A stretch of DNA of 64,000 bases, from NCBI GenBank assembly GCA_029260655.1, contig JAJDCU010000021.1:62001-126000 (forward strand), in the 5' to 3' direction. The notes under the pieces are model-generated. The model saw nothing but the letters and a program-made list of their open reading frames with translations. It was not told the DNA's origin and searched no databases. The position numbers and the translations under genes were made by a program. Shown one piece after another: positions 16,666 through 27,800 of the stretch (position 1 is the stretch's first letter; every line of letters begins with the position of its first letter). This stretch comes from Phycisphaeraceae bacterium (GTDB taxonomy: Bacteria > Planctomycetota > Phycisphaerae > Phycisphaerales > Phycisphaeraceae).

Positions 16666-18777
16666 ATGAAGATCACACTGCCCGACGGCAGCGAAAAATC
16701 GTTCGATCAGCAAGTCTCCGCAGCAGACGTCGCCGCCGACATCGGACCCGGGCTCGCCAAGGCCGCCATCGGCGCAAAAGTCGACGGCGAACTCTACGAC
16801 CTGAGCCGCCCGCTGCCAGGCGACTGTAGTCTCGCCATCATCACCCGGCCGCGTGAAGACAAAAAAGGCAAGAGCAAATGGCCGGGCGGCAAGCCGGATG
16901 CGGATGCCCTCTACCTGCTGCGCCACTCCTGCGCTCACGTCATGGCCGAGGCCCTCTGCAAGCTCTGGCCCGACACCCAACTCGCCTACGGCCCGCCCCT
17001 GGACAACGGCTTCTACTACGACATCTCATTGGATACGCCTATCAGCAGCGACGACTTCGAGAAGATCGAAGCGGAGATGAAAAAAATCGTCGAGGAAGAT
17101 CGGCCGTTCACGCGGTACGAACTCGATGCCGACACCGGATTTCCTAAGCTCAACACCGAGGACAACAAGTACAAGATCGACAACGCCCAGCGCGCCTGCG
17201 CCCAAGGCGCCACGGCGCTTTCGTGGTACGTCACCGGCACGATCGACAACCCCGAAGATCGCGGCGACGACCAGTGGATCAAGCCCCCGAAGGTCAGCCA
17301 CTTCGAAGACCTCTGCATGGGCCCGCACGTCCCATCGACCGCCACCATCGGCGCGTTCAAGGTCATGAGTATCGCCAGCTCCAACTGGCACGGCGACGTG
17401 AACTCCGACCGGTTCCAACGGGTCTACGGCACAGCGTTCTTCACGCAAACGGACCTCGATGAACATCTTGAAAACCTAGAGCAGGCCCGGCAGCGCGACC
17501 ACAGGGTCATCGGACCACGCCTCGGACTCTACACGATCGACGAGCAGGTCGGGCAGGGGCTGGTGCTATGGAAACCCAACGGCGCGGTCGTTCGCCAGGA
17601 GTTGCAGAACTTCATCGCCGAACACCTCACCCGCCAGGGCTACAAGCAGGTCTTCACGCCGCACATCGGCAAGCTCGGGCTCTACAAAACCTCCGGCCAC
17701 TACCCGTACTACCAGGACAGCCAGTACCCGGCCCTGGTCAGCCGGGAGCAGGTCCAGTCGCTGGCGGATGAGGGCTGCACCTGCGCGCAGCTTTCAAGCC
17801 AGATGGAAGCCGGCGAGATAGACGGCTACCTCTTAAAGCCGATGAACTGCCCACACCACATCCGGATCTTCGCAAGCGACAAGCACAGCTACCGCGACCT
17901 GCCGATACGGTTGGCGGAGTTCGGGACGGTCTACCGCTGGGAGCAGTCCGGCGAGCTGGGCGGGATGACGCGCGTCCGGGGTTTCACCCAGGACGATGCG
18001 CACCTGTTTTGCACCGAAGACCAGCTCGACGCCGAGCTGGGCGGCTGCCTGGAACTGGTAAAGATCGTCTTCAACACACTGGGCATGGAAGACTATCGGG
18101 TGCGTGTCGGGATGCGCGACCCGGACGGCGACAAGTACGTCGGCGAGCCGGCGCAGTGGGACAAGGCCGAGGCCGCGTGTCTCAAGGCCGCCAAGAGTCT
18201 GGGCGTCGAGTTCATCAGCGAGCAAGGCGAAGCCGCGTTCTACGGCCCTAAAATAGACTTTGTCGTCAAGGATGTAATCGGCCGGGAATGGCAGCTCGGG
18301 ACCGTGCAGGTGGACTATCAACTGCCGATCCGGTTTGATCTTTCCTACACCGGAGCCGACAACCAGCCGCACCGCCCGGTGATGATCCACCGCGCCCCGT
18401 TCGGCTCGATGGAACGCTTCATCGGCGTCCTGATCGAACACTTCAACGGCGCGTTCCCGCTGTGGCTCGCCCCGCAACAGATGCGCGTCCTGCCGATCAG
18501 CGACAAGTTTTTGGACTACGCACAGTCCGTCACCGACAAGCTCAAGGCCGCCGGCTTCCGCGTAGAGATCGACGCCAACAACGAACGGCTCAACGCCAAG
18601 ATCAAGATCGCTCAAGAGGACAAGGTCCCCTACATGCTCGTCGTCGGCGGCAAGGACCAGGACGCCGGCACCGTCAGCGTCCGGCACCGCAACGAAGGCG
18701 ACAAGGGCGCGGTGGCGGTGGATCAGTTCATTGAATCGGCCCGGGCGGAGCGTGATGAGAGGGGCCTGGGTTCGTAG
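16666..18777 (+). CDS. thrS: Threonyl-tRNA synthetase
   Basis: Charges tRNA-Thr with threonine in the cytoplasm. Domains in order over 703 residues: TGS (1-62, beginning MKITLPDGSEKSFDQQV), the second N-terminal editing domain with HSCAHVMAEA (H87xxxH91), the class II catalytic core with MNCPHHIRIF, FGTVYRWEQSGELGGMTRVRGFTQDDAHLFC and HRAPFGSMERF, then the anticodon-binding domain starting MRVLPISDKF. Length is slightly above the E. coli enzyme (642) because of extra residues in the editing/core linker. ATG 16666 follows AGGA at 16652. Expression is probably controlled by the Thr-leader attenuator; neither an E. coli-type translational operator nor a T-box is visible. The next gene follows 20 bases on. 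Confidence 0.97.
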   Translation: MKITLPDGSEKSFDQQVSAADVAADIGPGLAKAAIGAKVDGELYDLSRPLPGDCSLAIITRPREDKKGKSKWPGGKPDADALYLLRHSCAHVMAEALCKLWPDTQLAYGPPLDNGFYYDISLDTPISSDDFEKIEAEMKKIVEEDRPFTRYELDADTGFPKLNTEDNKYKIDNAQRACAQGATALSWYVTGTIDNPEDRGDDQWIKPPKVSHFEDLCMGPHVPSTATIGAFKVMSIASSNWHGDVNSDRFQRVYGTAFFTQTDLDEHLENLEQARQRDHRVIGPRLGLYTIDEQVGQGLVLWKPNGAVVRQELQNFIAEHLTRQGYKQVFTPHIGKLGLYKTSGHYPYYQDSQYPALVSREQVQSLADEGCTCAQLSSQMEAGEIDGYLLKPMNCPHHIRIFASDKHSYRDLPIRLAEFGTVYRWEQSGELGGMTRVRGFTQDDAHLFCTEDQLDAELGGCLELVKIVFNTLGMEDYRVRVGMRDPDGDKYVGEPAQWDKAEAACLKAAKSLGVEFISEQGEAAFYGPKIDFVVKDVIGREWQLGTVQVDYQLPIRFDLSYTGADNQPHRPVMIHRAPFGSMERFIGVLIEHFNGAFPLWLAPQQMRVLPISDKFLDYAQSVTDKLKAAGFRVEIDANNERLNAKIKIAQEDKVPYMLVVGGKDQDAGTVSVRHRNEGDKGAVAVDQFIESARAERDERGLGS

Positions 18778-18797
18778 TTTTTCCCGGAGGCAGACCC

Positions 18798-19625
18798 ATG
18801 AATCGACTTACGATTTGCACGCTGCTCGCATTCGTGGTTGCAGCCATCCTGCACCCGGCTGCCATTCACGCTGGCGATGAAGACACGGTCGGCGAAGCCC
18901 CCCAACCGATCCTCATCCAGCAACTAACCAACCCAGTCCCCATCAACTTCGAGGCGAATCGGCTGGTCAATGTGATGGACTATTTTTGGAACACGACCGG
19001 ATTTCGGATCGAAGTGGATTGGCCGGAACTGAAAAAATGGAACGTGCAGGAGGATGTATTGATAACGTTAACACTGTCTAACGTGCCTCCGAGCCGGTCG
19101 ATCGAGCTGACCATGCATGAAGCGGCGGGAAACCGGCTGGCCCTTCTGCTGGATAACGGTGAGCGGCTGCACGTGACGATGAGACGTAAGGCCGAACATC
19201 TGATCGAAACCGACCCGGAACGCTGGTTGTATTGGCATGCTGCGCCGAGAACACCTCAAGACGACAAACCCAACCCATACGATGTGGCGGACGTGAGGAT
19301 GAACAAGCCTATTCCGTGGAACTTTAAGAGAAATAGAATAGCTAATATCCTTGATTACATAAGACACGTTGTGGACATCAACCTATATATCGATTGGAAA
19401 AGCATTGGCAGGGTACAGGTCGATCAAGATACACTCTTCACCGGCACGGGCGATACCAAGCCCGCTTCCGAGGTTCTCGACACCGTTCTAACTGCCATCA
19501 GCGACGACCTTGCATGGCGTATCGACGACTTCGGCATCGTGATCGTCTCCACCCGTGACGTGATCGACGAGATGTTTCCCGCGACGGATGAGCCCGATGA
19601 CGCAGACACTGACCCGGACGAGTGA
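18798..19625 (+). CDS. Secreted protein with two STN/secretin-N-like repeats
   Basis: A signal peptide (1-25) precedes two similar segments: PINFEANRLVNVMDYFWNTTGF.. VDWPELKKWNVQED and IPWNFKRNRIANILDYIRH.. IDWKSIGRVQVDQDTL. Each has the pattern of the secretin/TonB short N-terminal domain (a beta-alpha-beta unit near a hydrophobic Y/W-I/V-D-W motif, then VPPS or KPAS, then a final strand such as WRIDDFGIVIVST). The C-terminus is a disordered acidic tail ending DDADTDPDE. SD GGAGG lies upstream. It starts 20 bases after thrS and may be cotranscribed, but a link between the two functions is not evident. No transmembrane channel region follows, so it is not a secretin itself. Confidence 0.55.
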   Translation: MNRLTICTLLAFVVAAILHPAAIHAGDEDTVGEAPQPILIQQLTNPVPINFEANRLVNVMDYFWNTTGFRIEVDWPELKKWNVQEDVLITLTLSNVPPSRSIELTMHEAAGNRLALLLDNGERLHVTMRRKAEHLIETDPERWLYWHAAPRTPQDDKPNPYDVADVRMNKPIPWNFKRNRIANILDYIRHVVDINLYIDWKSIGRVQVDQDTLFTGTGDTKPASEVLDTVLTAISDDLAWRIDDFGIVIVSTRDVIDEMFPATDEPDDADTDPDE

Positions 19626-19749
19626 GAAGGCCAAGTGCCCAATCACGCGCCGATTTGTAGCATAAAAACCGTCGTTCATGCACCGTTTCACGATTGTCGA
19701 TAACCTATGCTTCACACATCTTTGTTCTGTCAGTACGGGTGAGGTTGGC

Positions 19750-21399
19750 ATGGTTGAGATCGCGTTCAATACAGACAAGACTCTGGATTACCCAGCCCAA
19801 ACAGGATGGTTGTCACTGGCCGTTGTGTTGTGGCTCTGTGTGACCTGGCTCTTCGTCTCCCCCGCGCAGGCGCAGTTCGGCGACCTGGTCGTGTTCGAGT
19901 CTCCCGGCGAAACGACCTACCACCTCGACGCCGACACCGGCAACGATGAGAACCCCGGGACACGGCCGGAGCTTGCGTGGAAGTCGCTGACGCGCGTCAA
20001 CGCCACGCGTTTTGCTCCGGGAGACAAGATCCTGATCAAAGCGGGCACGGCCCATCACGGGCGGCTTTGGCCCAAGGGCTCGGGGGTCCCGGGCAACCCG
20101 ATCACGATCGACCGCTACGGCGAAGGGCCCCGCCCCGCCATCCACGCAGACGGGCAGACCTCCGAAGCGCTGCTACTGGAAAACCAGCAGGCCTGGCACA
20201 TCCTGAATCTTGAACTGACCAACACCGGCGACAAGCCCGAGGCGTTCCGCTACGGCGTGCATATCCTCATCGAAGATATGGGCACGGCCGGGGACTTCAG
20301 GCTCGTCAACCTCCACGTGCATGATGTCAACGGCACACCTAAGCCGGGGCTGGGCGAAGGCGGCGGGATCATCTGGCGCAACCGGGGCACGACGACCCCC
20401 ACCCGGTTCGACGGCATGCTGATCGAGCGGTGCGTCATCGAAGACTGCGGACGCAACGGGATCGCGTCGGAGAGCGGGTTCACCGACCGGCGGCGCTGGC
20501 TGAGCAACCTCAATGTCGTCATTTCAGAGAACGACATCAAGCGGATCGCCGGCGACGGCATCCGTCTTGTCGGGTGTGAAAACGCGATGATCGAATACAA
20601 CCGCGTGCAACAGGCGGGGGGCGCGCCGGACGGGCGGGCCGGCGGGATCGTCCTGCAAAGCTGTGACAACGCCCTGGTCCAATACAACGAGGTCTGGCAG
20701 ACACAAGGCAAAGACAGCGCTGCCCTGCGTTGCGGGCTCAATGGGCGTGACAACGTGTTGCAGTTCAACTACACACACGACAACGCCGGGGTGTTCGCGG
20801 AAATCGTCGGTGCTCACCAGCCTATGCCTGCGGGGGCGAGGCCGACCGACAGCGCCAGCACCGCCGTCCGGTATAACGTCAGCCAGGACGACGCCGGCGG
20901 CGCGTTCCTGATCACCGGGCCCGCCGCCGATACGGTGGTCTACAACAATACGGTCTACACCGGCCCCGACATCACGACCACCACCGTCGCCGTGCGAGAC
21001 ACGGCCGGTCGGCCTACTGGGATCATCTTCGCCAACAACCTGTTCTACACCGCAGGGCGGGCGACCCTGGACCTGGGAGAGACCCCCGGCCACGGGATCC
21101 ACTTCCTGCACAACGCCTATTTCGGCCTGCACGACCGGCCAGACAACGAGCCGGGCGCCGTCACCACGGACCCCGCGCTGGTCGCCCCGGGCCAGGGACA
21201 GGAAGGGCGCGGCGGGCTCGATGGATATCAAACCCTGCCAGGATCACCACTTAGAAACGCGGGCACTCGGCTTCGGGCACACGGGAGCCACGACTTTGCG
21301 GCCAATCCCATCCCCCACGGCCAGAAAGTCGATATTGGTGCTTTCCAGGGACCGTCCGATAATCCAGAGCAGGACGCACAGCCGGCCCGGCAGGATTAA
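19750..21399 (+). CDS. Secreted right-handed parallel beta-helix protein
   Basis: After a signal peptide with a hydrophobic core near LSLAVVLWLCVTW and the end AQA, the sequence has YHLDADTGNDENPGTRPELAWKSLTRVN, the start seen in right-handed beta-helix (Pectate-lyase-3-like/pectin-type) proteins, and then repeated strands such as IIWRNRG, IERCVIEDCGRNGIA, IRLVGCENAMIEYNRVQQAG, IVLQSCDNALVQYNEVW, and VVYNNTVY. The frame is open to 19678 but ATG 19750, just after GAGG, leads directly to the signal peptide (549 residues). No PEP-CTERM tail is seen. The substrate, probably a polysaccharide, is unknown. Catalytic residues could not be identified by eye. Confidence 0.75.
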   Translation: MVEIAFNTDKTLDYPAQTGWLSLAVVLWLCVTWLFVSPAQAQFGDLVVFESPGETTYHLDADTGNDENPGTRPELAWKSLTRVNATRFAPGDKILIKAGTAHHGRLWPKGSGVPGNPITIDRYGEGPRPAIHADGQTSEALLLENQQAWHILNLELTNTGDKPEAFRYGVHILIEDMGTAGDFRLVNLHVHDVNGTPKPGLGEGGGIIWRNRGTTTPTRFDGMLIERCVIEDCGRNGIASESGFTDRRRWLSNLNVVISENDIKRIAGDGIRLVGCENAMIEYNRVQQAGGAPDGRAGGIVLQSCDNALVQYNEVWQTQGKDSAALRCGLNGRDNVLQFNYTHDNAGVFAEIVGAHQPMPAGARPTDSASTAVRYNVSQDDAGGAFLITGPAADTVVYNNTVYTGPDITTTTVAVRDTAGRPTGIIFANNLFYTAGRATLDLGETPGHGIHFLHNAYFGLHDRPDNEPGAVTTDPALVAPGQGQEGRGGLDGYQTLPGSPLRNAGTRLRAHGSHDFAANPIPHGQKVDIGAFQGPSDNPEQDAQPARQD

Positions 21400-21514
21400 T
21401 CACACGCCATTTTCCCTTGCCCAACCCCCTATCAGCGACTAAACTTAGGCTGTTCGTGGGGATCAGGACCGTGATCATTCCGCCCGGGTGGGGCGAGGGA
21501 AGGAGAATCCGCAG

Positions 21515-22504
21515 GTGATATCTGTTCGTACCTCAGTTCTTAGTCAATCATGCCTGGGCCTGGCTGTCGCCGCGGTCCTGTGCCTGGCACCCGCCCCTGC
21601 ACAAGCCCAGCAGATCGTCGGCAACGGTAACAGCCGCGTCGGTGTCAATGGGGAAAATATCATCTTCGGCAAGCTGCGGGCGCCCACCAGCAGACAGTTT
21701 GGGTTCAACTCAGGCCTGAGCTTCTCAACCCTTGGGCTCTTCGGCGACGCCGACCCCTTCGCCTTCAACTTCCCGAGCCCGTTCATCTTCCCGCTGCCCG
21801 TCACGGGCCAGTTCGACGATGAACAATTCATCGGCGTCAGTTTCGAGGATTACATGCTCAATGTCGCCAAGTCGTTCGGGTTTGATGACGCCGACCAGTA
21901 CAAGGACGCGTTCCTGGCAACGAACAACTTCACGTTGCTTAACCGTGCCCCACTTTTCTTTTCTGATGACGCCCTCAAGGCTCAATGGGACTCAGAGGGA
22001 GATGATTTCAGAGACAGAACGTTCAGCCAACAGGTCATTGACCAGTTTCCGGACTTGGTCAGCCTGCAGGTCAATGACTTCAAATCCACTCGGATTTCGT
22101 TGTTTGATGACGAGGCGTTCAAACGGGAGCATGAGCAGGACTTCCTCGACGGCGGCGGGTTCCTCGTGTTCAATGTGATCGACGATGGCGTACCACCGGA
22201 CTTCGTGCCGTTCGACCCCGTCGGCAACGTCTTCCCCCCGATCCTCCCACCGGCGCCAATCGATACCGGCGACGGCGGCGACGGCGATACGCTCAGCCAG
22301 GAGCAGATCCAGCAGATCGCCGACGATGCGGCGCCCAACAGCACAGAACCCGGCATCACCAATGGCGTGGAAGCGGTCTTCGCCGCCCCATCCAGCGCCA
22401 GCCTGGCCCTGCCCGCGACGCACAACATCGTCCCCGAACCGGCGACCCTCGGCCTGCTGGCGCTAGGCATCGCCCCACTGCTTGGCAGGTCACGCCGGCG
22501 CTAA
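21515..22504 (+). CDS. PEP-CTERM sorting-domain protein, function unknown
   Basis: A signal peptide (LGLAVAAVLCLAPAPAQA) is followed by a mostly polar, Phe-rich protein with NFPSPFIFPLPVTGQFDDEQ, and then a spacer rich in Pro and Asp. It ends with IVPEPATLGLLALGIAPLLG and basic residues, the PEP-CTERM signal recognised by an exosortase. The frame is open to 21488, but AAGGAG lies nine bases before GTG 21515, so that start was taken (329 residues). No catalytic domain is recognised. The PEP tail suggests export to the outer surface with anchoring or release after exosortase cleavage. Confidence 0.75.
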   Translation: MISVRTSVLSQSCLGLAVAAVLCLAPAPAQAQQIVGNGNSRVGVNGENIIFGKLRAPTSRQFGFNSGLSFSTLGLFGDADPFAFNFPSPFIFPLPVTGQFDDEQFIGVSFEDYMLNVAKSFGFDDADQYKDAFLATNNFTLLNRAPLFFSDDALKAQWDSEGDDFRDRTFSQQVIDQFPDLVSLQVNDFKSTRISLFDDEAFKREHEQDFLDGGGFLVFNVIDDGVPPDFVPFDPVGNVFPPILPPAPIDTGDGGDGDTLSQEQIQQIADDAAPNSTEPGITNGVEAVFAAPSSASLALPATHNIVPEPATLGLLALGIAPLLGRSRRR

Positions 22505-22538
22505 ACCGCCTGAAAACCGGGCGGATCACTTAAACCCC

Positions 22539-22568
22539 AAGCCGGCGGCGCCAACCGCCGGTTTTTTT
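22539..22568 (+). terminator. Rho-independent terminator after the PEP-CTERM gene
   Basis: CCGGCGG (22542-22548), loop CGCCAA, CCGCCGG (22555-22561), then seven T, 38 bases after the stop. Confidence 0.85.
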
Positions 22569-22671
22569 ATGCGCCCCACGGCCGGCCGATGTGTACATCC
22601 GACGAACTCAAGCGGTAGACTGACGGGCTGATCGCTGCCAGGACAGGCATCCACCAGACGGAGCATCGGCC

Positions 22672-23193
22672 GTGAGCATCACCTCTCGACAGCACCACGA
22701 AAGCAACCTGACCGATCATCACCGCGCGATCGTCGTGGGGTACGGCGTGGTCGGGCGGATGGTCGCACTGGAGTTGGAACGCCGGGGCATGAACGTCACC
22801 ATCGTCGAGATGAACCTCAACACGATCGAGAAGCAACTGAACCTGGACAAGAAGGTGTGCTACGGCGACGTGCTGGCCCCGGACACCCTCACACGCGCCG
22901 GGATCGATAGCGCCGACGTGCTCGTGCTGGCCGTCCCCAACGAACTGGATGCGGTCAACGCCTGCCGGGTCGCCCGAGAACTCAACCCCGACATCTTCAT
23001 CGCCGCGCGGACCAACTACGTCAGCAAGGGCATGCTCGCCACCCAGGCCGGCGCCGACTGCGTCATCGTCGAAGAAATCGTCACCGCCAAGGCGATGCAG
23101 GACGCGGTTATCGAAAAACTCAACGATAAGGCCGCGATGGCCCCGCCGACCGAATCGGATGATGTCACTGGCGCACAGAAGGATGTCTTGTAA
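22672..23193 (+). CDS. TrkA-N (RCK) NAD-binding domain protein
   Basis: Residues 16-130 form a Rossmann fold with GYGVVGRMVA (the GxGxxG loop), then VEMNLNTIEKQ ending the second strand, and GDVLAPDTLTRAGIDSADVLVLAVPNE. This is the ligand-binding domain found in TrkA/KefB and other RCK regulators that sense NAD(H) or nucleotides to gate potassium channels or transporters. Only one RCK-N unit is present and no membrane domain or RCK-C domain follows, so it may regulate a partner encoded elsewhere. Start GTG at 22672. A bidirectional hairpin follows the stop. Confidence 0.8.
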   Translation: MSITSRQHHESNLTDHHRAIVVGYGVVGRMVALELERRGMNVTIVEMNLNTIEKQLNLDKKVCYGDVLAPDTLTRAGIDSADVLVLAVPNELDAVNACRVARELNPDIFIAARTNYVSKGMLATQAGADCVIVEEIVTAKAMQDAVIEKLNDKAAMAPPTESDDVTGAQKDVL

Positions 23194-23195
23194 CA

Positions 23196-23224
23196 GAAGC
23201 CCACCCCGTCACGGCGTGGGCTTC
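23196..23224. terminator. Bidirectional hairpin between convergent genes
   Basis: GAAGCCCAC (23196-23204) pairs with GTGGGCTTC (23216-23224). It lies between the end of the TrkA-N gene and the end of gltD and could end both transcripts, although no long T-run follows. Confidence 0.65.
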
Positions 23225-23254
23225 GAAGAAAGTTCAACTGTCCTAAGTAGCATC

Positions 23255-24757
23255 TCACCCCGCGCTGGACATCTGGCCGGTCTGCATGCGTGGGGCGGGG
23301 AGGTCGGAGTTGCCCATGAGGTAGGTGTCGATGCAGCGTGCGGCGCCGCGTCCTTCGGCGATGGCCCAGACAACCAAGGACTGGCCGCGTCGGCAGTCGC
23401 CGGCGGCGAAGACGCCTTCACAGGAGGTGGCGAACCGGCCGAACTCGGCCTTGTAGTTGCTGCGCGTGTCGCGTTTGATGCCGAGCTTTTCGGCGAGCGT
23501 GTCTTCCGGGCCGAGGAACCCCATGGCGAGGGTGACGAGGTCGGCGGGGAACTCGCGTTCGCTGCCGGGGACCTCGGTCATCTGGAACCGGCCGGTGTCG
23601 TCCTTTTGCCAATCGACCTGAACGGTCCTGACAGCCTTGACGTTGCCGTTGCCGTCATCGACGAACTCTTTGGTAAGGATGCCAAACTCGCGCGGGTCCT
23701 TGCCGAACTTGTCGGCGGCTTCTTCGTGGCCGTAGTCGATCCGGAAGATGCGTGGCCACTGCGGCCAGGGGTTGTCGTCGGCGCGGTGGACAGGCGGGAC
23801 CGGCAGCAGCTCGAAGTTGACCAGTGACTTGCAGCCGTGGCGCATGCTGGTTCCCAGGCAGTCGGTCCCGGTGTCGCCGCCGCCGATGACGATAACGTTT
23901 TTATCCTTGGCGGAGATGTAGTTGCCGTCTTCGAGGTTCGAGTCGAGCAGGCTCTTGGTGTTCTGATGCAGAAACGCCATAGCAAAGTGGACGCCGTTGA
24001 GTTCACGACCGGGGACCGGCAGGTCGCGCGGTGTGGTCGCGCCGCAGGCCAGTAACAGCGCGTCGTTCTCGTCACTGATTTCATGGATATCGACGTTCAC
24101 GCCGACATGTGCGTTGGTGACGAACTGCACGCCCTCGACCGCCAGCAGGTCGACGCGGCGCTGGACGATTTTTTTATCGAGCTTCATGTTGGGGATGCCG
24201 TACATCAATAGCCCCCCGATGCGGTCGTCGCGTTCGTAGACGGTGACCTGGTGCCCGGCCTTATTGAGCTGGTCTGCGGCGGCGAGCCCGGCGGGACCGG
24301 AGCCGATGACCGCCACCTTCATGCCGGTACGCTCGGCAGGCGGCGAAGGGCTCGCCCACCCTTCCTCAAATCCGCGGTCGATGATGTTGCACTCGATGCT
24401 CTTGATGGTGACCGGCGGCTCGGTGACGCCCAGGCAGCAGGCCCCCTCGCAGGGCGCGGGGCAGACCCGGCCGGTAAACTCGGGGAAGTTGTTGGTCTTC
24501 GCCAGCCGGTGGTACGCGGCCTCCCAGTTACCGTGGAACACCATGTCGTTCCACTCGGGGATCAGGTTGTCGATCGGGCAGCCTGTTTCGGACTGGCAGA
24601 ACGGGACGCCGCAATCCATGCAACGGGCGCCTTGCTCCATGAGCACGTACGGATCGGCACGCTCGATGATCTCGTAGAAGTCGTTGATCCGCACATCCGC
24701 GGACCGCGACGTCATCGGGCGGCGCTCGTACTCTAAAAATCCTGTCGGCTTACCCAC
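23255..24757 (-). CDS. gltD: Glutamate synthase, small (beta) subunit
   Basis: This FAD and [4Fe-4S] subunit takes electrons from NADPH and passes them to GltB for the conversion of glutamine plus 2-oxoglutarate to two glutamates. The N-terminal cysteines [10 protein letters not shown].. [11 protein letters not shown] and [12 protein letters not shown] supply two iron-sulfur clusters; [17 protein letters not shown] binds FAD, and [13 protein letters not shown] binds [16 protein letters not shown] is the final flavin contact. The length of 500 residues is normal. It lies 83 bases downstream of gltB and belongs to the lysR-gltB-gltD unit. Confidence 0.96.
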   Translation of the reverse strand: MGKPTGFLEYERRPMTSRSADVRINDFYEIIERADPYVLMEQGARCMDCGVPFCQSETGCPIDNLIPEWNDMVFHGNWEAAYHRLAKTNNFPEFTGRVCPAPCEGACCLGVTEPPVTIKSIECNIIDRGFEEGWASPSPPAERTGMKVAVIGSGPAGLAAADQLNKAGHQVTVYERDDRIGGLLMYGIPNMKLDKKIVQRRVDLLAVEGVQFVTNAHVGVNVDIHEISDENDALLLACGATTPRDLPVPGRELNGVHFAMAFLHQNTKSLLDSNLEDGNYISAKDKNVIVIGGGDTGTDCLGTSMRHGCKSLVNFELLPVPPVHRADDNPWPQWPRIFRIDYGHEEAADKFGKDPREFGILTKEFVDDGNGNVKAVRTVQVDWQKDDTGRFQMTEVPGSEREFPADLVTLAMGFLGPEDTLAEKLGIKRDTRSNYKAEFGRFATSCEGVFAAGDCRRGQSLVVWAIAEGRGAARCIDTYLMGNSDLPAPRMQTGQMSSAG

Positions 24758-24840
24758 TAGCTGCTACTCCGTCTTCGTCTTTCGCGCCCGGCACAGTGCC
24801 CAGGCGCGTGGTTGTCGGTCTGTTTTCACACCCCAAACAC

Positions 24841-27800
24841 TTAGCTCACACCGGGGACGGCCTGCTCAAGTTCGGCGGCCTTGCGCTGGGCCAGCACCCG
24901 GCGGTAGTCCACCGGCATGACCTTGACGAACTGCGGCGACACGCGGTCCCACTGAGCCAACACGTGCTCGGCGACGCTCGATCCGGTGTATTCAAGGTGC
25001 ATGTTCAATAGCTGCTTGACCTCGCCGACATCTTCATCATCGCTGAGGCCTTCAAGCTCGACCATGCCCAGGTTGCAGTTCTGGAGGAACTCGCCCTCCT
25101 GGTCCCAGACGTAGGCGATCCCGCCGGACATCCCCGCGGCGAAGTTGCGCCCGGTCTTGCCCAGGATCACGACCCGCCCGCCGGTCATGTACTCGCAGCC
25201 GTGGTCCCCGACGCCCTCGATCACGGCATGCGCTCCCGAGTTCCTCACGCAGAACCGCTCGGCGGCGACACCGCGGAAGAATGCGTAGCCCCGGGTCGCG
25301 CCGTACAGCGCGACGTTGCCGATGATGATGTTGTCCTGCGGCTCGAATGTAGCCTCCTTAGGCGGGTAGACGATCAGCTTGCCGCCGGAGAGCCCTTTGC
25401 CAACGTAGTCGTTGGCGTCGCCTTCGAGCCGGATCGTCACGCCCCGCGCCAGCCAGGCGCCAAGGGATTGCCCGGCCGAGCCGTGGAAGTTCAACTCGAT
25501 CGTGTCATCGGGCAGCCCGTGCTCGCCCCAGAGTTGTGAAACGCGGTTGCTTAGCATCGTCCCGACCGTCCGGTCGGTGTTGCTGATCGGAAGCTCAACC
25601 CGGACCCGCTCACCCTGCTTAAGCGCCGGGGTGGCGTGCTCGATCAGGCGGGTGTCCAGCACATCCTTGATCCCGTGATCCTGCTGGATGAGCTTGCGGA
25701 CTTCGGTGTCGGGCCTGGGTTTGTCCGCCGGCTTGAGGATCGGCGACAGGTCCAGGCCGTCTGCCTTCCAGTGGTCGATCGCTTCGCGTGTCTCAAGCAG
25801 GTCGACCCGGCCGATCAACTCATCGAACGAACGCACGCCCATCGCCGCGAGGTATCCCCTGGCTTCCTCGGCGAGCAGGAACAGGTAGTTGATCACGTGC
25901 TCGGGTTGGCCGGCGAACTTCTTGCGCAGCGTCTCGTCCTGCGTGCAGATCCCGACCGGGCAGGTGTTCAGGTGGCACTTGCGCATCATGATGCAACCCA
26001 GCGCCACCAGCGGCACGGTCGCGAAGCCGTACTCCTCTGCGCCCAGGCATGCGGCGATCACGATGTCGCGCCCGGTCTTCAGCCCGCCGTCGGTCTCAAG
26101 CCGGACTCGCGAGCGCAGGTCGTTGAGCACCAGCGTCTGATGTGTCTCGGCCAACCCCAACTCCCAGGGGAGTCCGGCGTGCTTGATGCTTGTTAAAGGT
26201 GACGCCCCGGTCCCGCCGTCATACCCGCTGATCAGGATGTGGTCGGCGTGGGCCTTGGAAACGCCCGACGCGACCGTCCCGACCCCGACCTCCGAGACCA
26301 GCTTCACGCTGATCGGGACATTGGGGTTGGCGTTTTTCAGATCGAAGATGAGTTGGGCCAGGTCCTCGATGGAGTAGATATCGTGGTGCGGCGGCGGGCT
26401 GATGAGTCCGACACCGGGTGTCGAGTAGCGGATGCTGGCGATGTATTCGTCGACCTTGTGCGCCGGGAGCTGCCCGCCCTCGCCGGGCTTGGCCCCTTGG
26501 GCGATCTTGATCTGGATCAGGTCGGCGTTGGCGAGGTAGTGGCTGGTGACACCGAACCGCCCCGAGGCGACCTGCTTGATCGCCGAGCGTTTGGAGTCGC
26601 CGTTGTCCATCACCTCGAAGCGCACGATATCTTCGCCGCCCTCGCCGGAGTTACTCATCCCCCCGATCCGGTTCATCGCCACCGCCAGGGTTTCGTGCGC
26701 CTCTTTCGAGAGCGCGCCCAGCGACATCGCGCCGGTACGGAAGCGCTTGACGATCTCGGCGGCGGGCTCGACCTGATCCAGCGGGATCGCCCGGGACGTA
26801 TCGTCGGTTTTCAGATTCAACAGGCCGCGGAGTGTGCAGCGGCTACGTGCGTCGTCGTTGCAGAGCCTGGCGTACTGCTGGTAGGCGGCGCTGCTTTGGG
26901 TCCGTGCGGCGATCTGGAGGTTGGCGATCGCGGTCGGGCTGAACGCATGGCGATCGCCCCCGGCGCGCCAGTGGTACTCGCCGGGGTTGGGCAGCTGCGG
27001 CAGACGTACGCCCGCGCGGTCGGGGAACCCAAGGCGGTGACGGCGCCGCGCCTCCTCGGCCAAGACGCCGAACCCCGCGCCCTTGAGCCGGCTGGCGGTC
27101 CCGGTGAAGCAGCGGTCGATCACCTGATGGTCAAGCCCCAGCGCCTCGAAGATCTGCGCGCCCTTGTAGCTGGCCAGCGTCGAGATCCCCATCTTGGACA
27201 TCACCTTCAACAGGCCCTTATTGACCGATCTTGTGTAGTTCCTAATGACCTTCTCACGCGAGATCGTCTTGCTCAACGTGCCGCGTTCACGCAGCCAGTT
27301 AAGCGCCTCGAACGCCAGGTACGGGTTCACCGCATCCGCGCCGTAGCCGAAGAGCACGCAGAAGTGGTGCACCTCGCGAGCCTCGCCGGATTCGACGACC
27401 AGCCCGATCTTCGTCCGCGCGTGGGCGCGGACCAGGTGGTGGTGCACCGCGGCGGTCGCCAGCAACGAACTGACCGCGACCCGGCCGTCGCCGACGCTCC
27501 GGTCCGACAGGACGATCAGGTGATACCCCTGCTCGATCGCCTCGGTGGCCTGTTTGCAGATGCTGTCCAGCGCGTCGGTCAGAGCGCCGCCGGGGTTATC
27601 CACGCCGCTTTGTCGGTCGTAGGTGATGTCGATCACAAGCGAACGCCAGCCGCGGTGCTTGAGGTGCTTGATCGCGCCCAGTTGCTTGTTGGTCAGGACG
27701 GGCTGGGGCAACTGGAGCCGGTGGCACTGCTGCTCGGTCGTCTCGAGGAGGTTGCCCTCCGGCCCGATGAACGTCTGCAACGACATGATGATCTCTTCAC

